Below, one piece after another: positions 8,070 to 17,805 of a stretch of DNA of 64,000 nt. A model generated the notes under the pieces. That model ran no database searches. It worked only from the letters and a program-made list of their open reading frames with translations, and was not told the DNA's origin. Within the stretch, counting starts at the first letter, position 1. Each line of letters begins with the position of its first letter. Both the position numbers and the translations under genes were made by a program. The DNA comes from Agromyces bauzanensis (GTDB lineage Bacteria; Actinomycetota; Actinomycetes; Actinomycetales; Microbacteriaceae). Where the stretch lies: positions 62,001 through 126,000 of the forward strand of contig NZ_BMMD01000010.1 in NCBI RefSeq assembly GCF_014645655.1, given 5' to 3'.

Positions 8070-9398
8070 ATGACCGAGAACCTCGCCGAGGACCTCGACG
8101 CGCTCGCGCGCGAGCTCGACGCCGACCACGTCTTCCACTCGTGGTCGGCTCAGTCGCAACGCTCGACGCTCGTGGTCGCGAGCGGCCGCGGAACCCGCGT
8201 CTGGGACCACGCCGGTCGCGAGTACCTCGACTTCTCGAGCCAACTCGTGAACGTCAACATCGGCCACCAGCATCCGGCGGTCGTGCAGGCGATCCGGGAA
8301 CAGGCCGAGCTCCTCACGACCGTCGCGCCCTCCACCGTGAACCTCGCCCGCGGCGAGGCCGCGAAGCGCATCGTGGGCCACGCGCCGCCGGGTTTCGACA
8401 AGGTGTTCTTCACGAACGGCGGCGCCGACGCCATCGAGAACGCGATCCGGATGGCGCGGCTGCACTCGGGCCGCGACAAGATCCTCTCGACGTACCGCTC
8501 GTACCACGGCAACACGGGTGCCGCGATCGTGGCGACGGGCGACTGGCGGCGGATTCCGAACGAGTTCGCGCGTAGCCATGTGCACTTCTTCGGGCCGTAC
8601 CTCTACCGCTCCGAGTTCTGGGCCACGACGCCCGAGGAGGAGTCGGAGCGGGCGTTGCAGCACCTGCGACACGTCATCGAGTTCGAGGGGCCGTCATCGA
8701 TCGCGGCGATCCTGCTCGAGAGCATCCCCGGCACCGCCGGCATCCTCGTGCCGCCGCCCGGCTACCTGGCAGGCGTCCGCGAGCTCGCCGACCGGCACGG
8801 CATCCTGCTCATCCTCGACGAGGTGATGGCGGGCTTCGGCCGCACCGGACGGTGGTTCGCGTTCGACGGGTACGACGTGCGCCCCGACCTCATCGCGTTC
8901 GCGAAGGGCGTGAACTCCGGCTACATCCCGGTGGGCGGCGTGCTCATCTCCGACCCCGTCGCGGCGACGTTCGAAGACAGGGTGTTCCCAGGCGGGCTCA
9001 CGTATTCGGGGCATCCGCTCGCGATGGCCTCGATCGTCGCCGCGCTCGACGCGATGGCGTCCGAGGGCATCGTCGACCACGCGCGCGAGATCGGCGAGAC
9101 GGCGATCGGGCCGGGACTCGCCGGCCTCGCCGAACGCCATGCCGTGATCGGCGAGGTGCGCGGCGAGGGCGTGTTCTGGGCGATGGAGCTCGTCGCCGAC
9201 CGGGAGACCCGCGAGCCGTTGCCGGCCGCAGCCATGGCCCGACTCAAGTCGGCGCTCGTCGCGCGCGGGCTGCTGCCGTTCGTCGTGGACAACCGGATCC
9301 ACGTGGTGCCGCCGTGCGTGGTCACCGAAGAAGAGGTGGCCGAGGCCATGACGATCTACGATGGAGTACTGGGCACCGCACTCGAAGGAGAGGGCTGA
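8070..9398 (+). CDS. Class III aminotransferase, probable beta-alanine transaminase
   Basis: PLP enzyme expected to convert beta-alanine (or beta-aminoisobutyrate) to malonate (or methylmalonate) semialdehyde. 442 residues; fold-type I motifs are clear: GGADAIENAIRMAR near 118, LILDEVMAGFGRTG with D250 for the pyridine nitrogen, and Schiff-base lysine K279 in IAFAKGVNSGYIPVGG. The ATG sits in GAAGCCATG after AACGAAAGGC. The next gene, a semialdehyde dehydrogenase, starts 3 nt after the stop and uses the product, which is the main support for substrate. The family also includes omega-amino acid:pyruvate and 4-aminobutyrate transaminases. Confidence 0.85.
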   Translation: MTENLAEDLDALARELDADHVFHSWSAQSQRSTLVVASGRGTRVWDHAGREYLDFSSQLVNVNIGHQHPAVVQAIREQAELLTTVAPSTVNLARGEAAKRIVGHAPPGFDKVFFTNGGADAIENAIRMARLHSGRDKILSTYRSYHGNTGAAIVATGDWRRIPNEFARSHVHFFGPYLYRSEFWATTPEEESERALQHLRHVIEFEGPSSIAAILLESIPGTAGILVPPPGYLAGVRELADRHGILLILDEVMAGFGRTGRWFAFDGYDVRPDLIAFAKGVNSGYIPVGGVLISDPVAATFEDRVFPGGLTYSGHPLAMASIVAALDAMASEGIVDHAREIGETAIGPGLAGLAERHAVIGEVRGEGVFWAMELVADRETREPLPAAAMARLKSALVARGLLPFVVDNRIHVVPPCVVTEEEVAEAMTIYDGVLGTALEGEG

Positions 9399-9401
9399 CT
9401 C

Positions 9402-10952
<1,551 letters not shown>

Positions 10953-10964
10953 TCGGGCGAAGCG

Positions 10965-11744
10965 CTACTGGATGTCGGTCGGATCGGCCGCCGCGATCGG
11001 GCGCGGCCAGGTCGGCGCACCGAGCTCGCGCGACACGTTCCGGGCCGCCTCGCGGAGGTCGCTGATGACCATATCCGACGGGGGCCACTCGGTGGCCGGC
11101 AGCACGACCGCGATCGCGGCGATCACCTCGCCCTCGTCGGAGCAGATGGGCGCCGCGACCGACGCCTCGCCGATGACCGCCTCCTCGTTCTCGAACCCGA
11201 GCGCCTCCTGCCGGATGCGTTCGAACTCCTCCCGCATGCGGTCGGGCTCGGTGGTGGTCTCGGCCGTGAGGGCGATGAGCGGACGCGACAGCACGTCCGC
11301 GGCGTGCGCCGCGTCGTAGGCCAGGAGCACCTTGCCCATCGCCGAGGCGTGGCTCGGAATCGTCACGCCCGTCTCGGGCATCTGCTCGCTGCCGTCGGGC
11401 CGCCGGTTGTGGTGGATGACGATCACCTCGCCGAACAGCTCGACGCCGAGTCGGCTGGCGAGCCCGGTGCGGCTCGACAGCTCGTGCATCCAGCGCATCG
11501 ATCGCGCACGCACGTCGAGCGTGTCGAGGTAGACGCTCGAGAGCTTCAGCAGGGCAGGGCCCAGCACGTATCGATTCCCGCTCGGCTGCTGCGCGACGAG
11601 CCCATGTGACTGCAGCGACTTGACGATGCCGTGCACGGTCGACGGCGGCAGGTCGAGCGCGGCCGCCATCTCCGTGATGCCCATGCGGCGCGACCCCTGC
11701 AGCAGGCCGAGGATCTTCGCGGCCCGATCGATCGACTGGATCAT
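10965..11744 (-). CDS. IclR-family regulator, probably of the glpF-dhaKLM operon
   Basis: 259-residue repressor or activator. The N-terminal winged helix (IQSIDRAAKILGLLQ, then GITEMAAALDLPPSTVHGIVKSL) is followed by the IclR ligand domain (SLGVELFGEVIVIHHN region and IAAIAVVLPA). The ATG at 11744 is chosen because GGAGGT lies 8 nt upstream; an upstream GTG-like extension lacks this. Divergent from glpF, with twin palindromes between, so it more probably controls glycerol/dihydroxyacetone use than the convergent pyrimidine operon. Confidence 0.85.
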   Translation of the reverse strand: MIQSIDRAAKILGLLQGSRRMGITEMAAALDLPPSTVHGIVKSLQSHGLVAQQPSGNRYVLGPALLKLSSVYLDTLDVRARSMRWMHELSSRTGLASRLGVELFGEVIVIHHNRRPDGSEQMPETGVTIPSHASAMGKVLLAYDAAHAADVLSRPLIALTAETTTEPDRMREEFERIRQEALGFENEEAVIGEASVAAPICSDEGEVIAAIAVVLPATEWPPSDMVISDLREAARNVSRELGAPTWPRPIAAADPTDIQ

Positions 11745-11804
11745 CGCGTCCCACCTCCCGCTGTGTCGTCGCGGCCCTGCGCCGCCTTCCATTCTGTCGG
11801 GTTC

Positions 11805-11833
11805 TTGACAGGCCGAAGACTGAGGTGCAGTAT
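11805..11833 (+). promoter_or_regulatory. Putative sigma70-type promoter of glpF-dhaKLM
   Basis: TTGACA at 11805-11810 is a perfect -35 hexamer. Seventeen bases downstream, CAGTAT (11828-11833) is a weak -10. The two palindromic operators follow immediately, so a bound repressor would cover the start site. Confidence 0.5.
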
Positions 11834-11847
11834 TCGGTATTACCGAA
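11833..11847. promoter_or_regulatory. Palindromic operator 1 upstream of glpF
   Basis: TTCGGTA-T-TACCGAA is a perfect inverted repeat of 7-bp arms around one base, just downstream of the putative -10. It is probably a regulator site, possibly for the divergent IclR protein or a second regulator, since its sequence differs from the neighbouring palindrome. Confidence 0.55.
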
Positions 11848-11850
11848 GGC

Positions 11851-11869
11851 GATTCGACAATGTCGAATC
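11851..11869. promoter_or_regulatory. Palindromic operator 2 upstream of glpF (IclR-like)
   Basis: GATTCGACA-A-TGTCGAATC is a perfect inverted repeat of 9-bp arms around one base. Its length and layout suit an IclR dimer half-site pair. Together with operator 1 it lies between promoter and glpF start, 60 nt upstream of the ATG. Confidence 0.6.
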
Positions 11870-11929
11870 TAACACGGTTCCCGAGCCCACGGGCTCTCCC
11901 GGTTCCAACGGTTCAAAGGAGAACGCAAC

Positions 11930-12685
11930 ATGGACGACAACAGGACCTGGCAGCGGCTCGCTGCCGAGTTCCTCGGCACGGCCTTCCTCGTATTCGTCGG
12001 CGTCGGCTCGGTGCCGGCGTTCGCACTCGTGCGGGGCGACGCGCCGTTCGCACCAGCCGACCTCGGCTTCATCTCGCTGGCATTCGGCACGATCGTCGTC
12101 GCGACGGTGTACGTGTTCGGGTACATCTCGGGCAACCACATCAATCCCGCCGTCACCCTGGCACTCGCGGTCACCGGAAAGTTCGCCTGGCGCGAGGTGC
12201 CGGGATACCTCGTCGCGCAACTGCTGGGCGCCACGGTCGGCGCGTTCGCGATCGTCGGGGCGCTCGGTCCGCAGGCGAGCGAACTCGGACTCGGCGTGGC
12301 GGCGTACGGCGACATCCCCATCTGGCAGGCGTTCACGGCCGAGTTCCTCGGCACGTTCCTGCTCGTGTTCACCGTCTTCGGCGTGATCCACCGCAAGGCG
12401 GCGCCCGGATTCGCGGGCCTCGTGATCGGTCTCGTCGTGTTCGCCGCGATCATTCCGGTCGCGCCGGCGACCGGTGCCTCCATCAACCCCGCCCGCACCA
12501 CCGGGCCGATGCTCGTGCAGCAGATCCTCGGCGGCACGGTGCAGTGGGAGCAGTGGCCGGTCTACGTCATCGCCGAGGTCGCCGCCGGCATCCTCGCGGG
12601 CGTGCTGTTCGGCCTGATCTCGCGCACGCAAGCAGACCGCACCACCCTTACGGAAGCGCTCGTCGAAGAGGAGGCCCGCGCATGA
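11930..12685 (+). CDS. glpF: MIP-family glycerol/dihydroxyacetone facilitator
   Basis: Inner-membrane channel for small polyols. 251 residues, six predicted membrane helices and both signature half-helices: NPA at 72-74 (SGNHINPAVTLAL) and NPA at 186-188 (SINPARTTGP). It opens the dhaKLM operon, so glycerol or dihydroxyacetone is the probable solute; a water-selective aquaporin is possible from sequence alone. ATG follows AAAGGAGAACGCAAC. The last codons overlap dhaK by 4 nt. Confidence 0.85.
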   Translation: MDDNRTWQRLAAEFLGTAFLVFVGVGSVPAFALVRGDAPFAPADLGFISLAFGTIVVATVYVFGYISGNHINPAVTLALAVTGKFAWREVPGYLVAQLLGATVGAFAIVGALGPQASELGLGVAAYGDIPIWQAFTAEFLGTFLLVFTVFGVIHRKAAPGFAGLVIGLVVFAAIIPVAPATGASINPARTTGPMLVQQILGGTVQWEQWPVYVIAEVAAGILAGVLFGLISRTQADRTTLTEALVEEEARA

Positions 12686-13674
12686 AGAAGCTCATCAACG
12701 CACCGGCGGCGGTGCTCGCCGACGCACTCAAGGGCGTCGCGGCGGCCCATCCCGATCTCAGCGTCGACTTCGCCAACCGCGTCGTCTCGCGGGGGTCGGT
12801 GACGCAGGGGAAGGTGGCGCTCATCTCGGGCGGCGGCTCGGGTCACGAACCGTTGCACAGCGGCTTCGTCGGCCTCGGGATGCTGGATGCCGCGTGCGCC
12901 GGCGAGATCTTCACGTCGCCGACACCCGACCAGATGCTCGCCGCCGCACAGACGGTGAGCGCCGGGGCCGGAGTCCTCTATATCGTGAAGAACTACACCG
13001 GCGACGTGCTCAACTTCGAGATGGCCGCCGAACTCGCCGAGGCGGAGGGCATCGCGGTGAAGACCGTGCTCGTGGCCGACGACGTCGCGGTCGAGGACTC
13101 GACGTGGACCGCCGGTCGGCGGGGCGTCGGCACGACGGTGCTGGTCGAGAAGATCGCCGGCGCCGCCGCCGAGGCGGGCGCCGACCTCGAGGCCGTCCAT
13201 GCGATCGCCACGCGCGTCTCCGAGAACGGCCGGTCGATGGGCGTCGCGCTCACGAGCGCCACGCTGCCCGCCGTCGGGAAGCCCAGCTTCGACCTGCCCG
13301 AGGACGAGATCGAGATGGGCGTGGGCATCCACGGGGAGCCGGGTCGGAAGCGAGTGCCACTCGTACCCGCGGCCGAGATCGCCGAGGAGCTCGTGTCGTC
13401 GATCCTCGCGGACTTCGACTTCACGGGCGCCCCCGTGATCGCGATGCTCAGCGGCCTCGGCGGCACGCCCCTCATCGAGCTGTACGCGATGTACGGCGAC
13501 GTCGCCGCCCTGCTCGAGCAGCGTGGCGTCACCGTCGAGCGGGCGCTCGTCGGCGACTACATCACGAGCCTCGACATGGCCGGATGCTCGATCACCCTCC
13601 TCCGCGCGGATGAGGAGCTGCTTCGCCTCTGGGACGCGCCGGTCAGCACCGCGGCGCTTCGCTGGGGGGTATGA
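12682..13674 (+). CDS. dhaK: PTS-dependent dihydroxyacetone kinase, substrate-binding subunit DhaK
   Basis: Binds dihydroxyacetone covalently as a hemiaminal and passes it to DhaL for phosphorylation. 330 residues. Features: ISGGGSGHEPLHSGFVG near 48-64, TGDVLNFEMA around 106-115, and the substrate-linking His H217 in GVGIHGEPGR. Length and the separate dhaL and dhaM genes mark the bacterial phosphotransfer type, not the ATP-dependent single-chain kinase. ATG overlaps the glpF stop by 4 nt. Confidence 0.93.
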   Translation: MKKLINAPAAVLADALKGVAAAHPDLSVDFANRVVSRGSVTQGKVALISGGGSGHEPLHSGFVGLGMLDAACAGEIFTSPTPDQMLAAAQTVSAGAGVLYIVKNYTGDVLNFEMAAELAEAEGIAVKTVLVADDVAVEDSTWTAGRRGVGTTVLVEKIAGAAAEAGADLEAVHAIATRVSENGRSMGVALTSATLPAVGKPSFDLPEDEIEMGVGIHGEPGRKRVPLVPAAEIAEELVSSILADFDFTGAPVIAMLSGLGGTPLIELYAMYGDVAALLEQRGVTVERALVGDYITSLDMAGCSITLLRADEELLRLWDAPVSTAALRWGV

Positions 13675-13678
13675 GGCG

Positions 13679-14338
13679 ATGCGCACGCTCGAGGACAGCC
13701 GACTCACGGTCGACGACCTGATCGCGTGGCTGATGCGATTCGACGAGCAGATCACCCGGCAGGCCGAGCGCCTGACTGAGCTCGACTCCGCGATCGGCGA
13801 CGCCGACCATGGCACGAACATGGCCAGGGGCACCGCCGCCGTGCGGTCGCGGCTCTCGGCCGCGCGTCCCGACGACGCGGGCGCGCTGCTGAAGTCCTGC
13901 GGCATGGCGCTCGTGTCGACGGTCGGCGGTGCGAGCGGATCGCTGTACGGCACGCTGTTCCTCGAGATGGCCAGGCGCGTCGGCGCGGCCTCGGAGCTCG
14001 ACAGGACCGTCTTCGCCGCTGCGTTCCGCTCGGGCGTCGCCGGCGTCGTCGCCCGGGGCCGCGCCGAGCTCGGCGACAAGACCATGGTCGACGCGCTCCA
14101 GCCGACGGTCGACGTCCTGGACACGGCCGCTGCCGACGGCGTCCCCCTCGCGGACGCACTGCGGTCCGCGGCGGACGCCGCCGCGGCCGGACGGGATGCG
14201 ACCATCCCGCTCGTCGCCCGCAAGGGTCGCGCCAGTTACCTGGGCGATCGCAGCGCCGACCACCTCGATCCCGGTGCGACCTCCGCGGCGATCCTCGTGC
14301 AGGCGTTGGCGGACTCGCTGGCGGAGCGTGGCCGGTGA
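13679..14338 (+). CDS. dhaL: Dihydroxyacetone kinase, ADP-binding subunit DhaL
   Basis: Carries a permanently bound ADP that is rephosphorylated by DhaM and phosphorylates dihydroxyacetone on DhaK. 219 residues; the Mg-ADP aspartates are D36, D41 and D43 in ELDSAIGDADHGTNM, followed by the GGASGSLYGTLF loop. The ATG at 13679 is chosen 4 nt after the dhaK stop; the ATG inside the dhaK stop is out of frame. GTG of dhaM overlaps its stop. Confidence 0.92.
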   Translation: MRTLEDSRLTVDDLIAWLMRFDEQITRQAERLTELDSAIGDADHGTNMARGTAAVRSRLSAARPDDAGALLKSCGMALVSTVGGASGSLYGTLFLEMARRVGAASELDRTVFAAAFRSGVAGVVARGRAELGDKTMVDALQPTVDVLDTAAADGVPLADALRSAADAAAAGRDATIPLVARKGRASYLGDRSADHLDPGATSAAILVQALADSLAERGR

Positions 14339-15081
14339 TCGGGCTCGTCATCGTCTCGCACAGCCCTCGGCTTGCGGAGGCGGCGGTCGAGCTGGCGCTG
14401 CAGATGGTGCACGGGAGTGTTCCGCCGACTCGCATCGCCGCTGGCGTCGAAGGGCGCTTCGGCACGGATGCCGCGGCGGTCGCGGCGGCCATCGACGAGG
14501 TCGGAGGCTCCGACGGCGTGCTCGTCATCGCCGACCTCGGCTCGGCCGTGCTGAGTGCCGGGCTCGCCCTGGAGCTCACGGGGTCGAGCACGGAGGTGAT
14601 CCTGAGCGGCGGTCCGTTCGTCGAAGGCATCACCGCGGCGCTCGTCCTCGCCGCGACCGGTGCGCCGTTGGCGGAGGTCGCGCGCGAGGTCTCCTCCGCG
14701 CTCGACGCCAAGGCCGCGCAGCTCGAACCGCTGCCGGAGGCGGCGGTCGCCGCCGCTCCGGACACTTCGGATGTTCCGGATGCGCCTGATCCGCGTTCCG
14801 CCGACGAGGTGCTCATCAACCCCGAAGGCCTGCACGCCCGGCCCGCCGCCATGTTCGTGCAGGCCGTCGGCGGCTACGACGCCGTCGTCGACGTCACCAA
14901 CCTGACCACGGGCACCGGACCGGTCACGGCGAAGAGCCTCATCGGCCTGCTGTCGCTCGGGGCCAAGCAGGGCCACCGCATTCGGCTCGACGGACAGGGG
15001 CCCGACGCGGCGACGGCGGTCGGCGCGCTCCGCCGCCTGCTCGTCGACGGGTTCGGCGAGGCGACGTCGGCACCTGGCTGA
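14335..15081 (+). CDS. dhaM: DhaM phosphotransferase: EIIA-Man-like domain fused to HPr
   Basis: Relays phosphate from the PTS to DhaL-ADP. 248 residues in two parts. Residues 1-125 are a mannose-type EIIA domain with active H9 in IVSHSPRL. An Ala/Pro-rich linker (132-155) follows, then an HPr domain with active H167 in EGLHARPA and the regulatory-type serine S201 in TAKSLIGLL. The enzyme-I-like third domain of E. coli DhaM is absent, so it must be fed by the cell's own enzyme I. GTG start in a GTGA overlap. It ends the operon. Confidence 0.9.
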   Translation: MIGLVIVSHSPRLAEAAVELALQMVHGSVPPTRIAAGVEGRFGTDAAAVAAAIDEVGGSDGVLVIADLGSAVLSAGLALELTGSSTEVILSGGPFVEGITAALVLAATGAPLAEVAREVSSALDAKAAQLEPLPEAAVAAAPDTSDVPDAPDPRSADEVLINPEGLHARPAAMFVQAVGGYDAVVDVTNLTTGTGPVTAKSLIGLLSLGAKQGHRIRLDGQGPDAATAVGALRRLLVDGFGEATSAPG

Positions 15082-15119
15082 CGACCCGATGCTGTAGGCG
15101 TTCGGCCGCGGTCGGCACG

Positions 15120-15593
15120 TCAGGCGAGCGCGTCGCGCAGCAGCTCGAGCCCGGCTCGCACGGTCGCGTGCACGACTTCCGACGGGTCGCCGTCGAACTG
15201 GAAGTGCACATCGCGGATGTCTCCGCGTACCGCTACGGCCGCGTAGACGCTGCCCGCCGGCTCCCCGTCGTCGGGCTCGGGGCCGCCGACCCCGGTCACG
15301 CTGACCGCGGCATCCGCCCCGAGGAGTCGGGCGACCCCGGTCGCGAGTTCGCGCGCGCACTGCGCCGAGGTGATGTCGTCGGCGGTGACGCCGAGGAGGT
15401 CTCGCTTCACCTCCTCGGCATAGGCGATCACGCCGCCGCGCAGCCATTCCGAGGCATCCGGTGCCGCGCCGAGCGCGTTGGTGATGGCGCCGCTCGTGAG
15501 CGATTCCGCCGCCGCGACGGTGAGGCCCGCGGCCGTGGCTCGGCGCGCGACCTCCGCCGCGAGCCCGGCGAACTCGTCGGCCGGATCCTGCAT
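15120..15593 (-). CDS. pncC: CinA C-terminal-type nicotinamide-nucleotide amidase
   Basis: 157-residue stand-alone CinA-CTD protein (PncC), recycling NMN to nicotinic acid mononucleotide. Motifs: AAAESLTSGAI near 33-43 with the candidate catalytic serine, WLRGGVIAYAEEVKRDLLGV, and SVTGVGGPEPDDGEPAGSVY with the TG.GGP loop. AGGGGGAC precedes the ATG at 15593; longer upstream frames are low-complexity and lack homology. Convergent with dhaM across a 38-nt gap. Confidence 0.85.
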   Translation of the reverse strand: MQDPADEFAGLAAEVARRATAAGLTVAAAESLTSGAITNALGAAPDASEWLRGGVIAYAEEVKRDLLGVTADDITSAQCARELATGVARLLGADAAVSVTGVGGPEPDDGEPAGSVYAAVAVRGDIRDVHFQFDGDPSEVVHATVRAGLELLRDALA

Positions 15594-15630
15594 GTCGTCC
15601 CCCTGTTCGCTTCCGATCGCCCCGCGCGCG

Positions 15631-16431
15631 TCAGTCCCGCGGCCGCGAGCCGCGCTGCGAGGCCCCGGTGAACGCGGCGATGGCCGCCTGCGCGTCGGGT
15701 GTCTCGAACGAGGCCGCGATCGTGCGCGCTTCGTCATCGAGCGCCTCCTGGAAGGCGCGTCCGAGTCCGGACCGCACCAGCCGCTTGGCCTGTCCGAACG
15801 CCGCCGTCGCGCCGGAGAGCCACGAGTCCGCGACCGCGCGGGCGCGCGCCGCGACCGCATCGGCCGGAACGACCTCGCTCACGAGTCCCCAGTCGAGCGC
15901 CTCGGCGGCGCCCAGCGTGCGGGAGGTGAGGGTGAGCTCGAGCGCGCGCCGCGTGCCGACCGCCTCGGGAAGCAGCGTGCTGACGCCGCAGTCCGGCGTG
16001 AGTCCAACGTCCGAGTAGCGGCTCGCGAACGTCGCGGCCTCCGAGGCGATGATGAGGTCGGCGACCAGCATGAAGCCGAGGCCGCCGCCCACCACCGGCC
16101 CCTGCACGGCCGCGACGATGGGCTTCGAGCTCTCGCGGAGCGTGCGATGGCCGTCGTGGATCCGGTCGGCGAGGCCCTGGATGATACGGCCGGCGTCGGG
16201 CTGGTCCGCAGCGAGACCCGACATCGCGATCACGTCGCCGCCCGCGCAGAAGGCGCGGCCGACCGCGTCGAAGAGCACCGCGCCGATGTCGTCGCGCTCG
16301 GCGATCTCGTGCGTGATCGACTGCCAGCGCCCGATCGCGTCGGGATCGACTGCGTTGAGTCGTGCGGGTCGGTTGAGCGTGACATGGGCGAGCCCCTCGT
16401 GGACATGGAACAGGATCGCGTCGTCGCTCAT
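15631..16431 (-). CDS. Enoyl-CoA hydratase/isomerase (crotonase) family protein
   Basis: 266 residues with the crotonase fold: TLNRPARLNAVD near 18-29, oxyanion-hole segments FCAGGDVIAMSG and VQGPVVGGGLGFMLVADLIIA, then a C-terminal helical part. The canonical catalytic glutamates are not obvious in SDVGLTPDCGVS, where an Asp stands, so the reaction (hydratase, isomerase or other) cannot be assigned. Transcribed with pncC. It lies 30 nt downstream of the LysR-type regulator gene on the same strand, which may control it. Confidence 0.85.
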   Translation of the reverse strand: MSDDAILFHVHEGLAHVTLNRPARLNAVDPDAIGRWQSITHEIAERDDIGAVLFDAVGRAFCAGGDVIAMSGLAADQPDAGRIIQGLADRIHDGHRTLRESSKPIVAAVQGPVVGGGLGFMLVADLIIASEAATFASRYSDVGLTPDCGVSTLLPEAVGTRRALELTLTSRTLGAAEALDWGLVSEVVPADAVAARARAVADSWLSGATAAFGQAKRLVRSGLGRAFQEALDDEARTIAASFETPDAQAAIAAFTGASQRGSRPRD

Positions 16432-16461
16432 GGTGCTGGAGTCTACTTCGCGGCACCGGGA

Positions 16462-17379
16462 TCAGACCTCGGCGTGGGCCTCGGCCAGCCGGGCGGCCCG
16501 CGCCACGAGCACGTCGAGCACCGTGCGCACGGCGAGCCGCTCCGCGACATCCGGACGCAGCAGCGCGACGATCTGGCGCGCCGACGCGACGCCGCGGACG
16601 GGCTTCAACACGACCCCGGAGGTCATCGTGCCCGACGTGAGCCTGGGCACGAGGGCGATGCCGAAGCCCGCCTCGATGAACGCCTCGACGATGCGCATGT
16701 CGCTGAAGCGCTGGGCGACATGCACCCGCTTGCCGCCCTCCTGCTCGATGGCGTGCAGGATGCGTTCGAACGGGAACCCGGGCGGCACGCCGAGCCAGGT
16801 CTCCTCGACGAGGTCGGCCGGCGTCACGTATGCCCGGTTCGCGAGACGGTGGTCGGCCGGGACGCCGACATCGAGCGGTTCGGTGAGGAGCGGGACGGCC
16901 CTGAGCCCGCGACCGCCCCACGGCAGTTCGCCCGGCATGGTGTGCGCGAGCACGATGTCGAAGTCGGCCGTGAGGTCGGGGAATTCGGCGAGCTCGGGAT
17001 CAAGGTCGGTGCAGTGGACCACGAGCCCCGCGACCTGCGCGAGGTCGGTGAGCACGGCGGGCAGCAGGGTGGCGCCGATCGTGGGGAACGTGAGCAGCGT
17101 CACCTCCCCGCTCGGGTGGTTGCGGAACTCGTCCCACAGCGCAGCGGCGTGCTCGACGGCGATCGCGACCTCGGCGGCGCTGCGTGCAAGTGCCTGCCCG
17201 GCGCTGGTGAGCACGAGGCCGCGGCCGCTGCGGGCGGTGAGCGGCATCCCGGCCTCGCGCTCGAGCACCTTGAGCTGCTGGGACACGGCCGACGGGGTGC
17301 GGCCGGTGGCCTCGGCGACCGCAGTGACGCTGCCGCGCTCCGCGAGTTCCCTGAGCAAGTCGAGCCGCCCAACGTCCAT
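16462..17379 (-). CDS. LysR-family transcriptional regulator
   Basis: 305 residues. The N-terminal HTH is RLDLLRELAERGSVTAVAEATGRTPSAVSQQLKVLE in outline (residues 5-40), followed by a two-lobed co-inducer domain with DFDIVLAHTMP and IVEAFIEAGFGIALVP. ATG at 17379 begins MDVGRL. A 6-bp-arm palindrome overlaps the start codon and may be an autoregulatory site. It is upstream of, and codirectional with, the crotonase and pncC genes and divergent from a 40-residue membrane peptide gene. Inducer unknown. Confidence 0.88.
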   Translation of the reverse strand: MDVGRLDLLRELAERGSVTAVAEATGRTPSAVSQQLKVLEREAGMPLTARSGRGLVLTSAGQALARSAAEVAIAVEHAAALWDEFRNHPSGEVTLLTFPTIGATLLPAVLTDLAQVAGLVVHCTDLDPELAEFPDLTADFDIVLAHTMPGELPWGGRGLRAVPLLTEPLDVGVPADHRLANRAYVTPADLVEETWLGVPPGFPFERILHAIEQEGGKRVHVAQRFSDMRIVEAFIEAGFGIALVPRLTSGTMTSGVVLKPVRGVASARQIVALLRPDVAERLAVRTVLDVLVARAARLAEAHAEV

Positions 17380-17394
17380 GTAGCCAGACTACAT
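17378..17394. promoter_or_regulatory. Palindrome over the LysR gene start codon
   Basis: ATGTAG-CCAGA-CTACAT, 6-bp arms around five bases, spans the start codon of the LysR gene in the divergent region. It does not fit T-N11-A exactly, so assignment as a LysR box is tentative. Confidence 0.4.
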
Positions 17395-17515
17395 CGTCAG
17401 TGAAGGATCGTGCGCTTGTGCTGCATGGTCCGCGGCGCAATGATTGAAGGGTCGAACACGTGCAACGGCGCCTCCGTCGCTCGACGAACCGTCACTCCGT
17501 CGAAAGGAACCAACC

Positions 17516-17638
17516 GTGTTCACGCTTCTGGTCATGCTCGGTATTGCTTCTGTCGCCGGCATCGTCGGCTCCATCGTCGTCTCCGCGCGCGACGGCTACC
17601 GCCGTCAGCCGCGGGAGACGTTCGCACGCACCGTCTGA
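17516..17638 (+). CDS. Small single-span membrane protein
   Basis: A 40-residue peptide beginning VFTLLVMLGIASVAGIVGSI, one hydrophobic helix, followed by a basic tail (SARDGYRRQPRETFARTV). GTG at 17516 is preferred over an upstream ATG because GAAAGGA stands 8 nt upstream and the hydrophobic segment then starts at residue 1. Similar tiny proteins occur in Microbacteriaceae (recollection, not searched). Function unknown. A tandem hairpin follows. Confidence 0.65.
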   Translation: MFTLLVMLGIASVAGIVGSIVVSARDGYRRQPRETFARTV

Positions 17639-17649
17639 GGTCGTCGCAC

Positions 17650-17709
17650 CACCCGGCGCGACCGGGTGCAGGGCCGCAGGGCGGGGAGGAACACCCCCCG
17701 GAGCGGCCC
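17650..17709 (+). terminator. Tandem hairpins after the small membrane protein gene
   Basis: Stem 1: CACCCGG (17650-17656) with CCGGGTG (17662-17668). Stem 2: GGGCCGC (17671-17677) with GCGGCCC (17703-17709). There is no U-tract, as usual in such G+C-rich genomes. Probable intrinsic terminator. Confidence 0.5.
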
Positions 17710-17805
17710 TTCGTCGTTCCGCGTCAGCAGCCGCGCTCCTTGCCGTCGTCGACCAGCGGCGATAGCGTGTGCCGGGATGCAGCATCCGTGACAGGAGGCG
17801 TGGCG

